Below are positions 26,954 to 36,665 of a stretch of DNA of 64,000 nucleotides, piece after piece. The notes below the pieces were generated by a model, which saw only the letters and a program-made list of their open reading frames with translations, searched no databases and was not told where the DNA came from. Positions within the stretch are counted from its first letter, which is position 1. Every line of letters starts with the position of its first letter. The stretch spans positions 62,001 through 126,000 of the forward strand of contig JAWKRB010000019.1 in NCBI GenBank assembly GCA_041389885.1, read 5' to 3'. This DNA is from JAWKRB01 sp041389885. Lineage in GTDB: Bacteria; Myxococcota_A; Polyangia; Polyangiales; Ga0077539. The translations under genes and the position numbers were made by a program.

Positions 26954-28793
26954 ATGTTCCCTCGACGAAGCCGCCTCGCCCTCGCCGCCTCGCTGCTCAC
27001 GGTCCAGTGCGCGACCTCGCCTCGCGCAGAGACGCGCGCCGCGCCGGTCGAGGTCGCCCGCCAGGCGCCTCCCGCCGCCGCGCCGGAGGCGGCCCCCGAC
27101 CTCTCGCCCGCGCCGGCGCCCGAGGGCCTGCTCGCGACGGTTCGCATCGCCGCGCCGCGGGCCTTCGTGCGCAGGCTCTCGCAGCATTTCGGCATCGGCG
27201 ACCAGCTCGTCGAGCTCCTCGAGGGCTCCCTGCCCGACGTGTTCAACCGCGATCAGGAGATGGCGCGGGCGGTGAACCTCGACGAGCCCGTCGACCTCAC
27301 GGTGGTCCGCGGGGCGCGGGGCAACCCCGAGGTGGTGATCTCCTTCGGCGCGGGTTCGTACAGCGAGCTCGTGGGGAGGCTCTCCGACGCGCACGAGCTC
27401 GAGGCCGTGGGCGTTCCCTCGCAGGGCGTGCGCAGGGTGCAGCGCCGGCGGGGCACCTCGCTCCCCTGCGCGGTCGCGCGGAGCGCCGGGGGCGCGGGCA
27501 CGGCGCGGCTGGTGTGCGCCGAGCGGTGGGAGCACATCCCCCGCGTGATCGACTACCTCTCGCGCACCCTCCCCGCCGCGCCGATCTCGCGAGACGAGGC
27601 CGAGGTCGTGGTCGAGGCCGCGGTGGAGCCCCTGCGCGCCGCCCTGCGCGACGACGTGCGCCGCGCCACCGACCGCCTCGCTCGAGGCGGTGCCCAGGCC
27701 CGACCCCAACAACCCCGCCTTCGAGGGCGCCGCGCGAGCCTGGCTGCAAGAGGCCGTGGGGATGCTCCCGCAGCTCCTCGAGGACCTCGGGGCGGCGCGC
27801 GCGACGCTCACGCTCCCCGACGAGGGGCTCCGCCTCTCCGCCGACGCCGACCTCGCGCGGGTGAGCTCTCCCGTGGTGCGCCGCTGGCTCGACGCGCTCG
27901 CGCAGCCCGCGGCCCGCGGCGACCTCCTCGCGCGGCTGCCGCCGGGCGCGATGTTCTACGCGAGCGGCAGCGCGGCCCTCGACCCGCTGCGCGCGACGAT
28001 GAACCTCGCGGCGATGGGCGCCGCGCGCGCGCTGGTCCCGTCGACGCGCATGACGGCGACGGAGTCGACGGTGCTCCGCACGGCGGTCAGCGCGCTCTTC
28101 GCGCAGGACCGCGTCGCGGGCGCCACCTCCGCGGGCATCGACGAGCAGGGCCGCTACTGGAACGTCTCGCTCCTCGAGCTCTCCACCCCGGGGTTGCAGT
28201 TCGTGGCCAACGCGCGGCAGCTCCTCGCGGCCTGCCGCCGCCCCCTGGTGGCCCGGGCGATCCGCGCCGACCACCAGGTCGACCCGATGCGATGGACCGT
28301 CGCCGCCGCCCCGCGCCTGCCCCGCGGGTCGCTCTACGTGCGCGTCCCGCCGGGGCAGTTCCTCTGGAGCGGGCTCGTGCGCGAGATGGCGGGGGACATG
28401 TCTCGCCACGCGATGGAGGTGCTCCTCGTCCCCGACGGCCCCCGCGTCTGGTACGTCGTCGCGCCCGACGCCCTCGCGCGCTACCGCGCGGCCACGGCGG
28501 AGCACCCCCCCGCGGCGAGCGTCCCCACCGTCGCGGGGGACGGCACCGTCGCCGTCGTCGCGCTGCCGCCCCTCTCGGCCTCGATGATCTTTCCAGGCGA
28601 CGCGCAGTTTCGACGCAACCTCGGGGGGCTCTTGCAGCGCTCCCCCGACCACGGCGCCACGCCGATCACCCTGCGCCTCGCCGAGAGCGCCCGCGGCGAC
28701 GGCGCGCGCTTCTCGGTGCGCGCCGAGGTGCCCCGCAGCGTGCTCGGCATCGTCGGCCAGGTCATGAGCTCGCTGCAGGGCGGCCGCCCCTGA
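26954..28793 (+). CDS. Hypothetical secreted lipoprotein, frameshifted near 27671-27690
   Basis: The N-terminal part (from ATG 26954) has a signal ending in a lipobox (LTVQC). A Pro/Ala linker follows, then a domain beginning LLATVRIAAPRAFVRRLSQHFG. After about 240 residues the frame turns into Arg/Pro-rich nonsense, while the frame one base later takes over with SLEAVPRPDPNNPAFEG and continues to 28793 (PRSVLGIVGQVMSSLQ). Dropping one base near 27671-27680 gives one protein of about 612 aa. The second half has an alpha/beta appearance (GAMFYASGSAALDPLR, RGSLYVRVPPGQFLW) reminiscent of DUF3352-like proteins, but I do not recognise it. Confidence 0.7.
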
Positions 28794-28911
28794 GCGCCTC
28801 CTGGCGAGCGGCGAGCACGCCGTCGCCGCGCCGGGGCCCGCGCCCGGCCTCCGCGAGCGCCCCTCGGGTCGTTCGTCGCACGCGACCGCGCCGCTCGCGC
28901 CCAGGCTGCGC

Positions 28912-28917
28912 TATCCT
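28912..28917 (+). promoter_or_regulatory. -10-like box for the Gly-rich lipoprotein
   Basis: TATCCT, 7 bases before ATG 28925. With no room for a leader, transcription would begin at or next to the start codon. Confidence 0.5.
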
Positions 28918-28924
28918 CCCTGAG

Positions 28925-29818
28925 ATGCGCTCGTCCTTCGCCGCTCTGACGCTCGCCGCCGCGATGGGGTGCAACAACTCCTCGCCGACCCGCCCCCCGG
29001 CGCTGCCCCCGTGTGACACCTGCGAGGCCTCGGTGCGCATGTCGATGGGCGGCAGCGGCGGCGGAGGTGGCGGAGGCGGCGGGGGAGGCTTCGACGCGTC
29101 GGTCGGCTCCGACGCCGCGGCGGGGGGTGACGCCGCGCTGCGCTTCGAGGTCCGCCCCGGCGACGGCGGCGTGGCGCTCACGGGCAACCTCCGGGTCACC
29201 CAGGCGCTGCCCATCACCGAGACCACCTCCTACGTCGCCGCCAGCGGCTGGCGCATGGAGGTCTTCGGCAACGACCTCGGCGAGACGACCACCACCGACC
29301 CCGCGGGGCGCTTCGCGTTCACCAACGCGAGCTACATCACGGTGAACGGCACCGGCCCACTCCTCGGCGTGCGCATGATCCCGCCGCGCACCGGCGCCCT
29401 CGGGTCCTTCGTGCTGCTCCCGCCGCTGACCTCGGTCGAGCTCACCGCCATCGACATCGACACGTTTCAGACGGCGCTCTCCCCGGCGATGGCCACGGTG
29501 CTCAACGGCCGCGGGCACCTCGTGATCCAGGTGCAGAACGAGTCCGCGCCGCGGGGCCCGGCGCGCGACACGCTGGTCTCCGTGGTCAACGACCCCTTCG
29601 CGCAGACCTACTACGACGGCCCCTCGGTCGGTCAGCTCGTGGTCAGCGCCACGGGCACCGGGGCCTACGGCTTCGCGGTGGTGCCCAACCTCGCGACGCC
29701 CGTCTCGCCGGGGTACTCCGTCGCGCAGGTGCGCCTCACCCGAAACGGTCGGAGCATCGACTACGCGGCGCCGGTGTTCAGCGACACCGTCACCTGGGTC
29801 GCGCTCTCGCCGCTGTGA
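28925..29818 (+). CDS. Hypothetical lipoprotein with a polyglycine linker
   Basis: 297 aa. A short signal peptide ends in AAAMGC, giving a lipobox. Residues about 42-55 are a run of Gly, followed by an Asp/Ala linker. The remainder (from about 75) is predominantly beta, with a carboxypeptidase-regulatory-like turn (GNDLGETTTTDPAGRFAFTN) that suggests an Ig-like fold. Probably an outer-membrane surface lipoprotein. The stop overlaps the GTG of the next gene. Confidence 0.7.
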   Translation: MRSSFAALTLAAAMGCNNSSPTRPPALPPCDTCEASVRMSMGGSGGGGGGGGGGGFDASVGSDAAAGGDAALRFEVRPGDGGVALTGNLRVTQALPITETTSYVAASGWRMEVFGNDLGETTTTDPAGRFAFTNASYITVNGTGPLLGVRMIPPRTGALGSFVLLPPLTSVELTAIDIDTFQTALSPAMATVLNGRGHLVIQVQNESAPRGPARDTLVSVVNDPFAQTYYDGPSVGQLVVSATGTGAYGFAVVPNLATPVSPGYSVAQVRLTRNGRSIDYAAPVFSDTVTWVALSPL

Positions 29819-31605
29819 GCGCCACGCCGAGCCCCCCGCGTCGGGTCGACGCGCTCCTGGTCGTGCTCTTCGCCCTCGCCGTGCAGCTCGCGCAGCAGGC
29901 GGCGCTGGCCAGCGACCCCGCGGTGCTCGGCCCCATCATCGACGGCCGGACCTTTCACACCGACGCCGTGCACCTGCTCCGCGGCGACGCGCCCGCGGCG
30001 GGGCTGTACTGGCAGTCGCCCTGGTTCGTCTGGGCCCTCGCCGGGACCTACCGCCTCGTCGGGCCCTCGCCCGCGCGCGGGCTGCTGCTCCAGTCGGCCC
30101 TGGCGATCGCCTGCGCGGCGCTGGTGCACGCGCTCGCGCGGCGGCTGGAGCTCTCGAGGCGCGAGGCCCTCGTCGCGGGCGCCGTCGCGGCGGTGTACGG
30201 GCCGCTGCTGTTCTTCGCGTCGCAGCTCATCGCGGCGCCCCTCGACGCCGCGGCGGCCCTGCTCGCGCTGCTGGCCGCCATCGCCGCGCCCCCGGAGCGC
30301 GCCCCGCGGTGGCACGCCCTGAGCGGCCTCGCGCTGGGCTTCGCGGCGGCGCAGCGGGGCACGGTGTGGCCCTTCGCGCTCTGGTCGCTCGCGGCCCTCT
30401 GGCGCGCGCGGGGGGAGCTCGGCGCGAAGGGATCCCTCTCTCGCGCAGGGGCCTACGTCGCCGGGGCCTTCGTCGCGTCGCTGCCCGTGGCGCTCGGCAA
30501 CCTCCGGCGCGCGGGGTCGTTCACCACGCTCACCACGAACGCCGGGGTGAACCTCTGGCTGGGCAACAACCCCGACATCGCCCGCACCACCGCCGCGCGG
30601 CCCGGCTGCGGATGGGACTGGATCACCCTCGAGCCGGTGCGACACGGCGTCTACTCCTCGCAGGGCCGCTCGCGGTGGTTCACCCAGGAGGCGCTGCGCT
30701 GGGCCCTGGAGCACCCGCTGAGCGCCCTCGGGGGCACGCTGAAGAAGCTCTCCGACACGTTCAACGGCCTCGAGGTGCCGCGCAACCTCGACCCCTACGG
30801 CGACCTCGCGCGCACGCCCTTCAACGCCGCCATGCTCGGCGCCGACGGGCTGCGAATGCCCTTCGGCGTGGTGCTGCCCCTGGCGGTGCTCGGGGGCCTG
30901 GCGCTGCTGCGCGATTCGCGCGCGCGCCGCGTGACCCGCGAGGTGATCGCCTTCGCGGCCCTCAACGGGCTCGGCATCGCGCTCTTTCTCCCCGCGGGGA
31001 GGTACCGCCTCGGCCTCGCGCTCGCGCTGGTCCCCCTCGCGGTCGCGGGCGGGCGCGAGCTGCGGGAGATGCTCCGCACGGCCGATCCGCCGCGGGCCCT
31101 GCCCGTCGCCCTCGCCCTCGCGGCCGGTCTGTTCGCGAACCTCACGCCGCGCTTCACCGGCCCGGACCTCTCGCGCGCCGACCTGCTGCTCCGCGCCGAG
31201 GCGCACATGAACGCGGGGCAGTTCGTGTTCGCGCAGTCGGTGCTCCACGGCGCCCTCGCGCAGGGGCGAGGCCCCGCCGACATGGCCGATCACCTCGACA
31301 TGATGAGCAGGGTGTGCGTGGGCAAGGGCAACCTCCAGTGCGCCGAGGAGTCCCTCGCCCGCGCGATCGCCCTCGATCCGCGCTGCTACGACGCCGCGGG
31401 GCGCCTCGGCGCGCTGCGCCTCGCGCGGGGTGACGGCCGCGGCGCGGTCGACGCGTTCGAGCGCAGCGCCCGGGTGGTGCCCATGCAGCCCGCGACGTGG
31501 TTCGGCCTCGCCGCGGCCCGGGCGATGGCGGGCGACGCCCCCGGCGCGGCGCGGGCGCGATCGGTCGCCGAGCGCCTGCGCGACGCCGCGCGACGGGCGC
31601 CTTGA
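29815..31605 (+). CDS. GT39-like membrane glycosyltransferase with C-terminal TPR region
   Basis: 596 aa from GTG 29815. About ten membrane helices occupy residues 12-445. DGRTFHTDAVHLLRG near residues 43-57 and YWQSPWFVW near 63 place an acidic residue and aromatic patch in the first periplasmic loop, as in GT39/ArnT-type enzymes that use polyprenyl-phosphate sugars. The NLWLGNNPDIART segment is a later loop seen in related proteins. The last 130 residues contain helical repeats of TPR type (AEESLARAIALDPRCYDAAGRL). It may transfer a sugar to a surface protein or glycan. Convergent with the FG-GAP gene. Confidence 0.72.
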   Translation: MSATPSPPRRVDALLVVLFALAVQLAQQAALASDPAVLGPIIDGRTFHTDAVHLLRGDAPAAGLYWQSPWFVWALAGTYRLVGPSPARGLLLQSALAIACAALVHALARRLELSRREALVAGAVAAVYGPLLFFASQLIAAPLDAAAALLALLAAIAAPPERAPRWHALSGLALGFAAAQRGTVWPFALWSLAALWRARGELGAKGSLSRAGAYVAGAFVASLPVALGNLRRAGSFTTLTTNAGVNLWLGNNPDIARTTAARPGCGWDWITLEPVRHGVYSSQGRSRWFTQEALRWALEHPLSALGGTLKKLSDTFNGLEVPRNLDPYGDLARTPFNAAMLGADGLRMPFGVVLPLAVLGGLALLRDSRARRVTREVIAFAALNGLGIALFLPAGRYRLGLALALVPLAVAGGRELREMLRTADPPRALPVALALAAGLFANLTPRFTGPDLSRADLLLRAEAHMNAGQFVFAQSVLHGALAQGRGPADMADHLDMMSRVCVGKGNLQCAEESLARAIALDPRCYDAAGRLGALRLARGDGRGAVDAFERSARVVPMQPATWFGLAAARAMAGDAPGAARARSVAERLRDAARRAP

Positions 31606-31608
31606 GGC

Positions 31609-33342
31609 TCAGGGGAGCGTGAGAAAGGGCGTCGGCGCGACGCGCGGGCCGTCGGGGCCGCCGCGCGCGATGAGCGCCTGCCCGGGCGCGAGAAAGACCA
31701 GCAGGTCGTCGTAGCCGTCGCGGTCGGTGTCGCCCGCGAGGCCCACCGAGAGGGCGGTCTCGGTGGCGCCGAACTCCTGCGGGTAGACCACCCTGGCGGG
31801 GGTCGTCGGGACGCCCCGCGCGCTGCCGTAGAACAGCGAGAAGGAAGGGCCGCGCTGCTCGCTATGCGCCCAGACCACGACGTCGCTGTACCCGTCGCCG
31901 TTCAGGTCTCCGCTCGGGACCAGCCGGATCCCCTCCTGCTGCGCGCCGGGGAGCGCCACCGAGGCGCCCGGCGCCGGGTCCATCTCCCGCGCGTCGCCAG
32001 GGAACACATGGATCCTGCTGCGATCGACGTCGCGGTCGGAGAAGGGCTGCGCCGCGAGGGCCTCGACCAGCCCGTCTCCGTCGGCGTCGGACGCCAGCGC
32101 GACCGCGTCGCCGAGGCGACCGCCCTGCTCGGGCGGAGCGCCCAGCTCGACGAGCTCTCCCCCGTGGCAGCCGCCGTTGATCCACGCCGTCACGCCCCCG
32201 GCTCCCTCCCCTCGCGACGCCGCGCCGAGCACGAGGTCGGGGAGCGTGTCGCCGTTGAGGTCGCCGAGGGCGGCGAGGGTCGCGCTGAGCCCGCTCCCGG
32301 GTGACGACTCGATCAAGCGCCGCGGGATCGGGTACACCCCGCTCGGAGTGCCGTACCAGACCCGGAGCTGCGCGGGCGCGCCCGGCGTCTCGGGGTCGAC
32401 GCCGAGGAGGTCGCCGAAGCCGTCGCCGTCGAGGTCGCCCGCGCCGGTCACCGAGAGGGCCCAGGGCGCGTCGCTGGTCAGCTCCACCGCGCGGTCGAGG
32501 GAGGGTCGCGCGCCGCCGGGGATGAGCAGCAGCCGGGCCCCGCCGTCTGGCCGCGACGCGCGAACCAGCAGGTCGCCGAAGCCGTCTCCGTTCACGTCGC
32601 CCACGGCGCCGACGCGCGCGGGGAGCCCTTCCCAGCTCGGCGGCACCGCGAGGTCGGCGCGGGTCGACACGCCGCGCGGGCTGCCGAAATAGATCCCCAC
32701 GGGGCGCTCGCGCGAGGTGCTCACCAGCACGTCGGCGTAGCCGTCGCCGTTCACGTCGTTGAGCCTGCCGAAGCTCGTGTCGACCTCGGCGTCGACGGGG
32801 CGCACCACGAAGGACCACGTCGCCGACGCCTTGCGCGAGTACTCCCCGTTGAAGCGCGGGAACACCCGCCAGAAGTGCACGCCCGGCGCGAGCGGCGCGG
32901 GCGGGCGCGCCGAGTCGACGCGGTCCTCGAAGCTCGCCGTCACCACGTCGCACGCGCGCTCGCGGCAGAGCTCGACCCGCGCGCCGTCGGCGCCCTGCGG
33001 GAGCACCCAGCGGAGCGTGGGCCGGCGCGAGGTCACCCGGCCCAGAGACGCGGGGAGGAGCAGCCGCGGCGCGCTCGCCCACTGCGGCACGCAGCGGTCG
33101 CCGGCGCACACGTCCCCCGCCGAGCAGTCGCGCGAGCACGGGCCGCAGCCCGCGCGAACCCGCGCCGGCGCCTCAGGCGCGAGCTCGCCCGTGGCCTCCG
33201 TCGCGCGCTGCCAGGGCACCACCGAGAGCGACGGGACGCTCGCGGCGTCGGTGTCTGCGCAGCGCGCGACCGAGCCGAGCGCGCAGAGCACGAGGGTGCG
33301 TGCGACCCCGTGAAGCCTTGCCGTCGAAGCGTGAGCGCTCAT
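31609..33342 (-). CDS. FG-GAP/VCBS repeat lipoprotein
   Basis: 577 aa with a signal ending in LGSVARC. A Cys-rich patch (CGPCSRDCSAGDVCAGDRC, about residues 66-84) precedes an Ig-like part (about 105-180). Seven Ca-binding FG-GAP-like blades follow, each with a DxNGDGxxDL core (DVNGDGYADV, DVNGDGFGDL, DLDGDGFGDL, DLNGDTLPDL, DADGDGLVEA, DLNGDGYSDV, DTDRDGYDDL). Together they predict a seven-bladed integrin-like propeller displayed at the cell surface. Typical of Myxococcota. Stands alone. Confidence 0.85.
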   Translation of the reverse strand: MSAHASTARLHGVARTLVLCALGSVARCADTDAASVPSLSVVPWQRATEATGELAPEAPARVRAGCGPCSRDCSAGDVCAGDRCVPQWASAPRLLLPASLGRVTSRRPTLRWVLPQGADGARVELCRERACDVVTASFEDRVDSARPPAPLAPGVHFWRVFPRFNGEYSRKASATWSFVVRPVDAEVDTSFGRLNDVNGDGYADVLVSTSRERPVGIYFGSPRGVSTRADLAVPPSWEGLPARVGAVGDVNGDGFGDLLVRASRPDGGARLLLIPGGARPSLDRAVELTSDAPWALSVTGAGDLDGDGFGDLLGVDPETPGAPAQLRVWYGTPSGVYPIPRRLIESSPGSGLSATLAALGDLNGDTLPDLVLGAASRGEGAGGVTAWINGGCHGGELVELGAPPEQGGRLGDAVALASDADGDGLVEALAAQPFSDRDVDRSRIHVFPGDAREMDPAPGASVALPGAQQEGIRLVPSGDLNGDGYSDVVVWAHSEQRGPSFSLFYGSARGVPTTPARVVYPQEFGATETALSVGLAGDTDRDGYDDLLVFLAPGQALIARGGPDGPRVAPTPFLTLP

Positions 33343-33414
33343 AGGTTCTCCCGGGTGCGCGTGGGCTCCGCCGCCCCGCGCACCGGGGCATACCAGCCGA
33401 AATCGGGATAGGAT

Positions 33415-34362
33415 TCAACCGAGGGAGGCGAAGCGCCGGCGAAATTCTTCGATCGTGCGCCCGAGGCCCTCGCGCAGGGGCACCTTGGGGTCGAAGGACA
33501 GCAGCGAGCGCGCGCGCGCGATGTCAGGCTGCCGCTGTCGCGGATCGTCTTGCGGCAGAGGGCGAAAGGCCACCTTGCTGGCGCCGCCCACCTGCCGGAT
33601 CACCTCCTCGGCGAGCTCGAGCATGGTGAACTCGCCGGGGTTGCCGAGGTTCACCGGCCCGTCGAAGCCGGGGCGGTCCATGAGGGCGACGAGCCCGTCG
33701 ACGAGGTCGTCGACGTAGCAGAACGAGCGCGTCTGACGGCCGTCGCCGTAGATCGTGAGGTCCTCGCCGCGCAGGGCCTGGAGGATGAAGTTGCTCACGA
33801 CGCGCCCGTCGCCGAAGGACATCCTCGGGCCGTAGGTGTTGAAGATGCGCGCGATGCGCACGTCGACGCGCTCCTGTCGGTGGTAGTCGACCATGAGGGT
33901 CTCGGCGCAGCGCTTGCCCTCGTCGTAGCAGCTGCGCGGGCCGATGGTGTTCACGTTGCCCCAGTACGACTCCGGCTGCGGGTGCACCGTGGGGTCGCCG
34001 TAGACCTCGCTGGTGCTCGCCTGCAGCACCCTGGCCTTGGTCTCGCGCGCGAGCTCGAGGCAGTGGAGGATCCCCATGACGTTGGTGCGCACCGTCTTGA
34101 TGGGGTTGAACTGGTAGTGCACCGGCGACGCGGGGCAGGCGAGGTTGTAGATCTGCTGCGCCTCGACGTGGAACGGATAGGTCACGTCGTGGCGCAGGAA
34201 CTCGAAGTTCTCGCGCCCGCGCAGGTGCGCGACGTTGGCCCGGTCGCCGGTGAAGAGGTTGTCCATCGCGACGACGTCGTGGCCCGCGTCGACGAGGCGG
34301 TCGCAGAGGTGCGAGCCGATGAAGCCGCAGCCCCCGGTGACGAGCACGCGCCGCGCGGTCAA
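33415..34362 (-). CDS. UDP-glucuronate decarboxylase-like NAD-dependent epimerase/dehydratase
   Basis: 315 aa. Rossmann motif VTGGCGFIGSHL begins at about residue 7. The active-site set is the STSEVYGDP Ser/Thr region and the catalytic pair in SCYDEGKR (YxxxK). The spacing and RIFNTYGPRMSFGDGRVVSNF match UDP-xylose synthase (UXS), which makes UDP-xylose from UDP-glucuronate for surface polysaccharides. I use the TTG at 34362, which overlaps the glycosyltransferase stop (TTGA); the GTG five codons later is the alternative. Last gene of the 33-37.6 kb cluster. Confidence 0.88.
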   Translation of the reverse strand: MTARRVLVTGGCGFIGSHLCDRLVDAGHDVVAMDNLFTGDRANVAHLRGRENFEFLRHDVTYPFHVEAQQIYNLACPASPVHYQFNPIKTVRTNVMGILHCLELARETKARVLQASTSEVYGDPTVHPQPESYWGNVNTIGPRSCYDEGKRCAETLMVDYHRQERVDVRIARIFNTYGPRMSFGDGRVVSNFILQALRGEDLTIYGDGRQTRSFCYVDDLVDGLVALMDRPGFDGPVNLGNPGEFTMLELAEEVIRQVGGASKVAFRPLPQDDPRQRQPDIARARSLLSFDPKVPLREGLGRTIEEFRRRFASLG

Positions 34363-35051
34363 CGCCGCACCAGCCCGTGGAGGCCGAGCACGTAGAGGGC
34401 GCGAAACGCGTCTTTGAGCCCGATCTTCTTGCCCTCTTCGTAGGTGCGGCCGTTGTACGAGATGGGCACCTCGTAGATGCGCAGCCCCGGGATGCGCGCG
34501 AGCTTCACGGTGACCTCGGGCTCGAAGCCGAAGCGCGTCTCCTCGAGGGTGAGCGACTGGATCACCTCGCGGCGAAAGACCTTGTAGCAGGTCTCCATGT
34601 CGGTGAGGTTCAGGTTCGAGATCATGTTGCTCAGGGTGGTGAGCGCCTGGTTCGCCACCGAGTGCCAGTAGTACAGAACGCGGCGGGGGCCGTGGAGGAA
34701 GCGCGAGCCGAAGACCACGTCGGCGTTGCCGTCGACGATGGGCTTGAGCAGCGTCGGGTAGTCGTTGGGGTCGTACTCGAGGTCGGCGTCCTGCACGATG
34801 ACCACGTCGCCCGTGGCCTCGCGAAAGCCCCGGTGGAGCGCGGCGCCCTTGCCCAGGTTGCGAGGCTGCAGGAGCACCCTCACCTGCGGGTGCTCGACCG
34901 CGAGCACGGCCAGGATCTCGCGGGTGCCGTCGGTGCTCCCGTCGTCGACGATGAGCAGCTCGAACTCGTAGGGCTGCACGAGCACGCGGCGAACGATCTC
35001 GCGCACCGTCGCGCGCTCGTTGAAGCAAGGCATCACGATCGTGACCTTCAT
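34359..35051 (-). CDS. Family 2 (DPM1-like) glycosyltransferase
   Basis: 230 aa. VTIVMPCFNERATVREIV and IVDDGSTDGTREIL (about residues 34-47) give the nucleotide-sugar pocket, VIVQDADLEYDP (about 83-94) the metal-binding DxD-like motif. It fits dolichol-phosphate mannose synthase-like enzymes, which charge a polyprenyl phosphate with mannose or glucose. No membrane helices follow, so it is the soluble type. It lies 15 bases downstream of the methyltransferase. Confidence 0.9.
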   Translation of the reverse strand: MKVTIVMPCFNERATVREIVRRVLVQPYEFELLIVDDGSTDGTREILAVLAVEHPQVRVLLQPRNLGKGAALHRGFREATGDVVIVQDADLEYDPNDYPTLLKPIVDGNADVVFGSRFLHGPRRVLYYWHSVANQALTTLSNMISNLNLTDMETCYKVFRREVIQSLTLEETRFGFEPEVTVKLARIPGLRIYEVPISYNGRTYEEGKKIGLKDAFRALYVLGLHGLVRR

Positions 35052-35066
35052 GGCCGTGGGGTCCTC

Positions 35067-35786
35067 TCACGCCTCTCGGCGGGCAATGCACAGCAGGTTC
35101 TTGCCGACGGGAGGCTCGACCGCCTCCTCGACGACGCGGAGCAGGGGCACCGCGACGCGGTCGTAGATCCTCGCGATCAACGGGTCGAAGCGGGGGCGCT
35201 TGAGCACGCGGCCCGCGACGACCCACGGGAGCACGCCGCCGACGTCGATCCAGCGCAGGGTCTCGACGCGGAGCCCCGCGGCGGCCATGGCGTCGGCGAG
35301 GGCGGCCCGCTCGTAGCGGCGCTCGTGCCCCACCAGCGCGTCGAGGCTGCCGTACAGCGACCGCAGCGCGGGCACGAAGACCGCGACCGACCCGCCGGGG
35401 CGCAGGAGCTCCCGCGCCCTGCGCAGCGCGCCGACGTCGTCGGGGATGTGCTCGAGCACGTTGACCATCACCACGGCGTCGAGGCTCGCGGGCGCGACGT
35501 CGACGGCGTCGCAGGTGCCCTGGTGCACCGTCACGTGCGGTCGGCCGCCGAAGCGCGCGCGCAGCGTCGCCGCGAGGTTCGCCGCGGGCTCGACGAGGAG
35601 CGCCTCGCCCACGAGGTCGACGTAGTGCGCGGAGATCGCGCCGGTGCCCGCGCCGAGCTCGAGCACCCTGCCGCGCAAGCACGGGCGAATCCAGCGGAGG
35701 ATCCAGGACTGGTAGTTCACGAGGTCGCCGAGGGCCTCGAGGTCCTGCCCGGCGTAGTGGCCGGGGTCGTGGGCGGCGTCGGTCAC
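35067..35786 (-). CDS. Class I SAM-dependent methyltransferase
   Basis: 239 aa. The SAM-binding loop GRVLELGAGTGAIS (about residues 39-52) and the DAVVMVNVLEHIPDD motif (about 102-116) are clear. GTG 35786, overlapping the M15 gene stop (GTGA), is used instead of the frame's longer start at 35804. The position among polysaccharide genes suggests methylation of a lipid-linked or surface sugar, but the acceptor is unknown. Confidence 0.86.
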   Translation of the reverse strand: MTDAAHDPGHYAGQDLEALGDLVNYQSWILRWIRPCLRGRVLELGAGTGAISAHYVDLVGEALLVEPAANLAATLRARFGGRPHVTVHQGTCDAVDVAPASLDAVVMVNVLEHIPDDVGALRRARELLRPGGSVAVFVPALRSLYGSLDALVGHERRYERAALADAMAAAGLRVETLRWIDVGGVLPWVVAGRVLKRPRFDPLIARIYDRVAVPLLRVVEEAVEPPVGKNLLCIARREA

Positions 35787-36652
35787 CAGTGCTCCCAGTG
35801 CCACGACTCGGTGGGCACGGTTCTGCGAAAGCCGAAGCTCCGCGCGTGGCGGTCGAGCCAGCGCAGGACTCCGGGCGAGGACGTGTTGAGGTCGAGGGCG
35901 TGGCCGCTCTGGTGGTTCGAGGTGCCCGGCACCGCCGCGAGGTTGCCCCGTCCCCGGCGGTACGCGCGGTAGAGCGCCTGCTGGTGCTCCATCGTGCGAA
36001 AGCCCGAGACGATGCGCAGCTGGACCCCCGCGCGGGCGGCGGCGTCGCGCATGCGCCGGTACGCGTGGGCGGTCTGCAGCTCGACGGGCTTGCCGTCGAT
36101 GCGGGTGACCACGATGCGAATCGCTCGACCGCGGATGTAGCCCTGCACGGGCCCCTCAGGCACGTCGTCGGAGGTCACCCGCGCGCCGCGCGGCGCCGGG
36201 GGCACCGGCGGCAGGTGCGACGGGCGCGCGGGGTCATGGCGGGGGTGCGGGTCGGGGTGCGGGTCGGGGTGCGTGTCGGGGGGCAGCGCCGCGGTCGGGT
36301 CCGCGGCGGAGGCGTCGACGTCGACGGCCTCGTCGAGGACCTCGTCGCCGTGCGCCTCGGGGTCGGCCTCGAGGTCGGGCGTCGACGCCTCGACCGGCGC
36401 CGCCAGCGACGCCCCGGCGCTCGCCACCAGCCTCGGCGCGAGGGCCCGCGCCTCGCTCGCCTCGAGCACGCCGATGAGCCCCCCGGCGAGCATCACGCCC
36501 ATGGCGAGGCCCGTGAACGAAGCGCCGACGATCCACCAGGGAGACTGCCCCTCGCGGGCCGGGGCGCGCGTCGGCGGCTCGGCCTGCGGCGGGGTCTCGT
36601 CGGAGAGCGGGTCGACCTGGGGGGGCCGATCCTCGGCGGGCGCGTCGGTCAT
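35783..36652 (-). CDS. Membrane-anchored M15-type (VanY-like) peptidase
   Basis: 289 aa. One membrane helix (about residues 40-62) follows a Pro/Glu-rich cytoplasmic start. A linker (about 85-150) contains Asp/His-rich tandem HPDPHPDPHP. The C-terminal M15 domain has the zinc motif SNHQSGHALDL (SxHxxGxAxD) and the final HWEHW, which together bind zinc in D-Ala-D-Ala/L,D-peptidases. It should act on peptidoglycan in the periplasm. The family ends at this HxxHW position, so the protein is complete. Confidence 0.85.
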   Translation of the reverse strand: MTDAPAEDRPPQVDPLSDETPPQAEPPTRAPAREGQSPWWIVGASFTGLAMGVMLAGGLIGVLEASEARALAPRLVASAGASLAAPVEASTPDLEADPEAHGDEVLDEAVDVDASAADPTAALPPDTHPDPHPDPHPRHDPARPSHLPPVPPAPRGARVTSDDVPEGPVQGYIRGRAIRIVVTRIDGKPVELQTAHAYRRMRDAAARAGVQLRIVSGFRTMEHQQALYRAYRRGRGNLAAVPGTSNHQSGHALDLNTSSPGVLRWLDRHARSFGFRRTVPTESWHWEHW

Positions 36653-36665
36653 CGCGTCAGAGGCT

